NCBI GenBank assembly: GCA_030038695.1
Contig: JASHSN010000169.1
Span: 1 to 6,862, forward strand
Origin: Nitrososphaeraceae archaeon
Lineage (GTDB): Archaea > Thermoproteota > Nitrososphaeria > Nitrososphaerales > Nitrososphaeraceae
DNA length: 6,862 nucleotides
Direction: 5' to 3'
This document shows, piece by piece, positions 4,558 to 6,862 of this stretch (position 1 is its first letter; each line of letters starts with the position of its first letter). Made by a program: the position numbers and the translations under genes. The notes under the pieces were generated by a model. It did not search any database and was not told the origin of the DNA. It saw only the letters and a program-made list of their open reading frames with translations.

Positions 4558-4746
4558 TTGGCAAAGATCTCCTTTTCTAAACTGTTTCTGGCTGGTATTG
4601 TATTGTTATTCGGTTCTCTTTTTTTTGATGCTTATAATTATTTTAGAGGACTATACGCACCAAGTGTTTATTCTATAACACCGATAATACTCATTTTCGT
4701 AGGATTAGGGTTAATAGGTTACGATTTCTGGAGACGCATGCATTGA
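4558..4746 (+). CDS. Small two-helix membrane protein, function unknown
   Basis: This 62-residue integral membrane protein has a short basic start (MAKISFSKL), helix 1 at about 9-28 (LFLAGIVLLFGSLFFDAYNY), a 10-residue loop, and helix 2 at about 37-57 (VYSITPIILIFVGLGLIGYDF). It ends in WRRMH. The basic residues at both ends suggest that both termini face the cytoplasm. No family is recognised. The start must be TTG 4558: a TGA closes the frame at 4549-4551 and there is no internal Met before the last two residues. A TTG start and the lack of a clear ribosome-binding site reduce confidence slightly. The hydrophobic pattern over the full length supports a real gene. GATC-rich DNA lies directly upstream, and one GATC is inside the first codons. 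Confidence 0.6.
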   Translation: MAKISFSKLFLAGIVLLFGSLFFDAYNYFRGLYAPSVYSITPIILIFVGLGLIGYDFWRRMH

Positions 4747-4784
4747 TTATTAGATAACACTACTTATTGATATTCATGAGGTAA

Positions 4785-4934
4785 CTAATACCACCACTGT
4801 AATAGAGAGCACTGTAGATCTTCAAGAAATAGCCTCAATTTTCGCAATATTTCTAAAGCAGTAAAAGGAGGCGCAGTTGGTGCTGGCTCACAGCAAATCA
4901 CGTTTCTAACGATCCCCCACAGCACGTCCATCAT
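4785..4934 (-). CDS. Possible 49-residue ORF (weak)
   Basis: An ATG frame on the minus strand starts MMDVLWGIVRNVICC, has a PAPTAPP segment, then a leucine-rich amphipathic stretch (LEILRKLRLFLEDL). AGGTGATG directly before the ATG resembles a ribosome-binding site, although it overlaps the initiation codons. No family is recognised. A plus-strand frame over the same DNA (from about 4792, ending at a TAG near 4944) is also open for about 50 codons without a start codon, so the region may be a decayed gene on either strand or simply chance. It fills most of the gap before the methyltransferase gene. Confidence 0.2.
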   Translation of the reverse strand: MMDVLWGIVRNVICCEPAPTAPPFTALEILRKLRLFLEDLQCSLLQWWY

Positions 4935-5002
4935 CACCTATGAGTAGCAGTTCAAGATTACGACAGTTAGAGTGACGATTTATCATATAAAGCATTAGCT
5001 AA

Positions 5003-5031
5003 CTCTCGAATTTATAAAGGATACACGAGAG
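5003..5031. promoter_or_regulatory. CTCTCG/CGAGAG inverted repeat around the dam TATA box: candidate operator
   Basis: CTCTCG (5003-5008) and CGAGAG (5026-5031) are exact 6-bp inverted arms 17 bp apart. They flank the TATA box. The left arm occupies the TFB-recognition (BRE) position and the right arm lies just upstream of the start site. A dimer bound here would block TBP/TFB. The binding protein is unknown. Confidence 0.45.
5011..5019 (+). promoter_or_regulatory. TATA box of the methyltransferase gene
   Basis: TTTATAAAG lies 22-30 bp before the ATG, the textbook distance for a leaderless archaeal transcript starting at the A of the ATG. No Shine-Dalgarno sequence precedes the ATG. Confidence 0.6.
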
Positions 5032-5040
5032 ATTACGGTT

Positions 5041-5928
5041 ATGCTTACTTCTCATTCTTTAGAGGATAATGTAAACACATCTTATCCATTCGTAAAGTGG
5101 GCTGGAGGTAAAACTCAGCTATTGTCAGAGTTAGATAGAGTGATCCCGTCTGAATTTGAAAGATATTTTGAACCTTTTCTAGGTGGAGCTGCTTTGTTCT
5201 TCCATTTGATTTCTAATAGAAAACTAAGCTTTTCTTCTTATCTTTCTGATTTAAATAGCGAATTAATTATTACTTATAAGATCGTAAAAGATAATGTATC
5301 CGAACTTCTGCAACTCCTTAAACAATACGAAGCGGCGTATAAGAGCGCTCCTTTTGGGTATTACTACGAGCTAAGAGATAAACTCAAGCCTATTAATGAT
5401 ATTGAAAAAGCAGCTAGATTTATTACCCTTAACAAAACATGCTATAATGGGCTTTATCGAGTAAATAGGAGTGGCATATTTAATGTCCCGATTGGAAGGT
5501 ACAAAAACCCACTTATATGCGATAGCAATAACCTGCAGAACGTTAGTCGGGCACTACGGTATTCAAAGGCAATAATATTGGCCAGTGATTATAGACAAGT
5601 TATGCTAGATTATGCACAAAAAGGTGATTTTATTTATCTAGACCCTCCATATAATCCTACAAATCCTACTTCAAACTTTACTAGCTACACGGAGTATGGA
5701 TACGGTGACCATGATCAAAAGCAACTTGCTAGTATCTTTAAAAAACTAGATGAAAGACAGTGCATGGTTTTGCTAAGCAATTCCGATACTCCATTTATTC
5801 GAGAATTATATTCCGATTTTATGAACTACACTAAAGAGGTGAACGTAGTCAGGGCCATCAATTGCAGGGGTTCAAAACGTGCTGGTCATAAAGAATTACT
5901 CATACGAAACTATATCGAAAATGCTTAA
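5041..5928 (+). CDS. dam: Dam/DpnM-family adenine-N6 DNA methyltransferase
   Basis: This 295-residue enzyme transfers a methyl group from S-adenosylmethionine to adenine in a short DNA site. Motif order is that of the class alpha (D12) family: PFVKWAGGK (16-24), FEPFLGGAALFF (43-54, the SAM-binding motif I), SDLNSELI (69-76), CYNGLYRVNRSG (134-145), the catalytic DPPY (201-204) and LSNSD (245-249). E. coli Dam has 278 residues and DpnM 284, so the length is complete. Most family members recognise GATC, but the target cannot be fixed from sequence alone. No restriction endonuclease or phage gene flanks it, so it looks like a solitary methyltransferase, though the partner could lie outside the window. 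The first 14 residues precede the conserved core; ATG 5041 is supported by the TATA box 26 bp upstream. Roles could be gene regulation, repair guidance or protection from GATC-cutting enzymes. Confidence 0.93.
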   Translation: MLTSHSLEDNVNTSYPFVKWAGGKTQLLSELDRVIPSEFERYFEPFLGGAALFFHLISNRKLSFSSYLSDLNSELIITYKIVKDNVSELLQLLKQYEAAYKSAPFGYYYELRDKLKPINDIEKAARFITLNKTCYNGLYRVNRSGIFNVPIGRYKNPLICDSNNLQNVSRALRYSKAIILASDYRQVMLDYAQKGDFIYLDPPYNPTNPTSNFTSYTEYGYGDHDQKQLASIFKKLDERQCMVLLSNSDTPFIRELYSDFMNYTKEVNVVRAINCRGSKRAGHKELLIRNYIENA

Positions 5929-5932
5929 TATA

Positions 5933-5955
5933 ATCATCACCATGATCTATTTTTT
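5933..5955 (+). terminator. Hairpin plus T6 run after dam
   Basis: ATCAT-cacc-ATGAT (5933-5946) is followed three bases later by six T (5950-5955), five bases after the dam stop codon. It resembles an intrinsic terminator. The same DNA holds the 3' end of the minus-strand frame at 5937-6131. Confidence 0.5.
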
Positions 5956-6131
5956 GAAAGTGTGATCCTTTCGACCATGTTGTCATAGACATTTGGAGAT
6001 TTGGCATTCTGATATCGATCAAGTTGTTGACGAGCGGAGCCACCATTTCCAATCATTTCCAGGCTGCTGGCATTGCCTCGGGAAAAAGTAACCCAGAGAA
6101 TATAAAGTAGGTATGGCGACGAGTAATGAAC
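5937..6131 (-). pseudogene. Protein-like open frame, probably a 5'-truncated gene remnant
   Basis: Sixty-five codons are open on the minus strand, ending in TGA 5937-5939. The upstream part reads VTFSRGNASSLEMIGNGG. The last 39 residues start at an internal ATG (6056) and include SARQQLDRYQNAKS, then VYDNMVERITLSKNRSW. Composition is that of a folded soluble protein, and the part around 6020-6090 is more G+C-rich than the flanks. There is no ATG, GTG or TTG before Met at 6056, and a TAA closes the frame just upstream of 6131. Either it is a 39-residue gene or the C-terminal remnant of a decayed one. It converges on dam with only 8 bp between the stop codons. I do not recognise the family. Confidence 0.35.
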
Positions 6132-6310
6132 TTAAAAGGTAGGTTAGAATCTCCTTTTAGTGCAGAATGCACTTATAACAAATCTAATACTATCAAATCA
6201 GAAACCACGTACTAATAACAACTCCCAGCTCGCTATCTCTCATAAAGGTAATACTGTTGCTACAAGGATTATTAGCGACATTTCTATTGGTAAATAAGCA
6301 TCTCAGAACA

Positions 6311-6320
6311 ATATATAAGG
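6311..6320 (+). promoter_or_regulatory. Strong TATA box without a long gene
   Basis: ATATATAAGG predicts a transcript start near 6342, two bases before an ATG at 6344. This is the spacing of a leaderless start, but the frame is only 16 codons. Confidence 0.4.
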
Positions 6321-6341
6321 TAATTCATAGTGTTGTGTATA

Positions 6342-6428
6342 GAATGAGACTATTAGGAGTAACGGACGTATCTCGTCAGGTCTATTTCTGGTAGACCAGC
6401 TTAACTTTGTATTTACGATTAATACAAA
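6342..6428 (+). ncRNA. Candidate short transcript: 16-residue micro-ORF plus tandem hairpins
   Basis: After the TATA at 6311-6320, an ATG at 6344 opens MRLLGVTDVSRQVYFW and stops at 6392-6394. Hairpin 1 (GGTCTA 6379-6384 with TAGACC 6392-6397) spans the stop codon. Hairpin 2 (TTTGTATT 6406-6413 with AATACAAA 6421-6428) follows after 8 bases. This could be a small RNA, a leader peptide or chance. No T-run marks an end. Confidence 0.2.
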
Positions 6429-6542
6429 TGCGATAGAAAATAAGACGGTTCTCGACAACTAATGCATCATAACTGTGCTTGTATTAAATATGGAATTATT
6501 GTGTAACGCTATCCATAGAGTTTCTAATCATTCTAGCGCCGG

Positions 6543-6704
6543 ATGAAGGTTCTACAGGGTATAGTGAAAAATAACATTGGTATTGAGGTGACGATTGTAA
6601 CCAGTATTTTTGAGTATGATAATATAGTGTATCAATATATGCACAAAGTCTCTAAGAATTTTAGGAGTCGCTGTGAAGTATCTGATATATACAGAGAGAA
6701 ATGA
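6543..6704 (+). CDS. Possible small protein of 53 residues, function unknown
   Basis: An ATG frame reads MKVLQGIVKNNIGIEVTIVT, then SIFEYDNIVYQYMHKVSKNF and a basic, Cys-containing tail. An in-frame TAG closes it just upstream, so the start is fixed. Composition is that of a small beta/alpha soluble protein, with no signal peptide or membrane helix. Its TGA (6702-6704) overlaps an ATG (6701) of the next frame in an ATGA arrangement, which would suit translational coupling to the secreted protein that follows. Against it: no clear ribosome-binding site, a weak TATA (about 6483-6493), no recognised family, and a length reachable by chance in AT-rich DNA. Confidence 0.3.
   Translation: MKVLQGIVKNNIGIEVTIVTSIFEYDNIVYQYMHKVSKNFRSRCEVSDIYREK
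6684..6690 (+). promoter_or_regulatory. TATA box candidate for the last secreted protein
   Basis: GATATAT is centred about 35 bp before the ATG at 6722, predicting a start near 6713. This favours 6722 over the upstream ATG at 6701 as the initiation codon if the gene has its own promoter. Confidence 0.35.
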
Positions 6705-6721
6705 TATCAGTGTTGAGAATT

Positions 6722-6862
6722 ATGAATCGCACAACGACAGTGATTGTAGCATTAATTGCTGCAGCAAGTCTATCAACGATTGTAATTGGACCACAACAAC
6801 AGGCATTAGCATGGCATCATCCGGCGGCTGCGGCGGTTGCGGCTGCCGTTCCAAAGGGCAGC
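6722..6862 (+). CDS. N-terminus of a secreted protein with signal peptide (3' cut by window)
   Basis: Forty-seven codons are open to the window edge. The start MNRTTTVIVALIAAASLSTI has a basic/polar n-region and a hydrophobic core (7-22). PQQQALA then WHH follows, a typical signal peptidase I site after Ala30. The exported part begins WHHPAAAAVAAAV, alanine-rich and G+C-rich. The QQALA-W ending is, from memory, common in thaumarchaeal secreted proteins. What the mature protein does cannot be told from this fragment. An in-frame ATG at 6701 would add seven residues (MISVLRI) and overlap the stop of the preceding small ORF; the TATA position favours 6722. It is the second probable surface protein in the window, after the one at 4039-4302. 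Confidence 0.65.
   Translation, partial: MNRTTTVIVALIAAASLSTIVIGPQQQALAWHHPAAAAVAAAVPKGS

Larger units (their letters stand above)
6132..6542. other. Intergenic region with hairpins and a TATA-linked micro-ORF
   Basis: There is no established gene here. AGTGCA-gaa-TGCACT (6159-6173) is a perfect 6-bp hairpin. A strong TATA (6311-6320) is followed by a micro-ORF and two hairpins (listed separately). A plus-strand frame open from about 6191 to TAG 6392-6394 includes a hydrophobic stretch (VILLLQGLLATFLLV), but only a TTG (6257) could start it, giving 45 residues; I treat it as unlikely. An 18-residue ATG frame lies at about 6490-6546. Confidence 0.4.

Noticed and set aside
6257..6394. 45-codon TTG-started ORF with a hydrophobic segment
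   Set aside because: The only possible start is TTG, there is no promoter at a suitable distance upstream, and a strong TATA box lies inside it. The hydrophobic run may be chance in AT-rich DNA.

Overview
The window looks like a stretch of a Thaumarchaeota (Nitrososphaerota) chromosome, most like the AT-rich soil group around Nitrososphaera/Nitrosocosmicus. This is an inference from several signs together: low G+C, sparse gene packing, single genes preceded by TATA boxes about 26 bp before the start codon (leaderless style), T-tract terminators, an HxlR-type regulator beside a thioredoxin, and small secreted or membrane proteins with an archaeal-type signal peptide ending in ALA-W. No rRNA, tRNA, CRISPR array, transposase or integrase is visible.

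Layout. At 3-245 lies the C-terminal end of an unrecognised gene (+), convergent with a GT-B glycosyltransferase at 288-1175 (-). The stretch 1176-1563 has no convincing protein gene. It does hold a G+C-rich structured segment on the minus strand, with a TATA box at one end and a perfect 17-bp hairpin at the other, which I flag as a possible non-coding RNA. A cytosolic helical-repeat protein follows (1564-1944). A 438-bp gap with an orphan strong TATA box then leads to an HxlR regulator (2383-2853) and, 65 bp later, a thioredoxin (2919-3260). These two are the clearest functional pair: a candidate thiol-sensing regulator beside a thiol-disulfide enzyme.

The second half holds small orphan genes: a degenerate zinc-ribbon protein (3692-3895), a secreted Gly/Tyr/Asn repeat protein with a recent 51-bp internal duplication (4039-4302, start uncertain), and a two-helix membrane protein (4558-4746). 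A solitary Dam/DpnM-family adenine-N6 DNA methyltransferase follows (5041-5928). Its predicted leaderless promoter is bracketed by a CTCTCG/CGAGAG inverted repeat. No restriction endonuclease accompanies it here. GATC sites, a possible but unproven target, are not depleted in the window and cluster at 4421-4569.

From 5937 to the end there is a protein-like open frame or gene remnant (-), a TATA-linked micro-ORF/hairpin segment, a possible 53-residue ORF, and the start of another secreted protein that runs off the window.

I do not see a clear new multi-gene system. The best leads are the candidate RNA at 1256-1446, the HxlR-thioredoxin redox pair, the dam promoter dyad with the nearby GATC cluster, and the short ORFs and remnant after dam.
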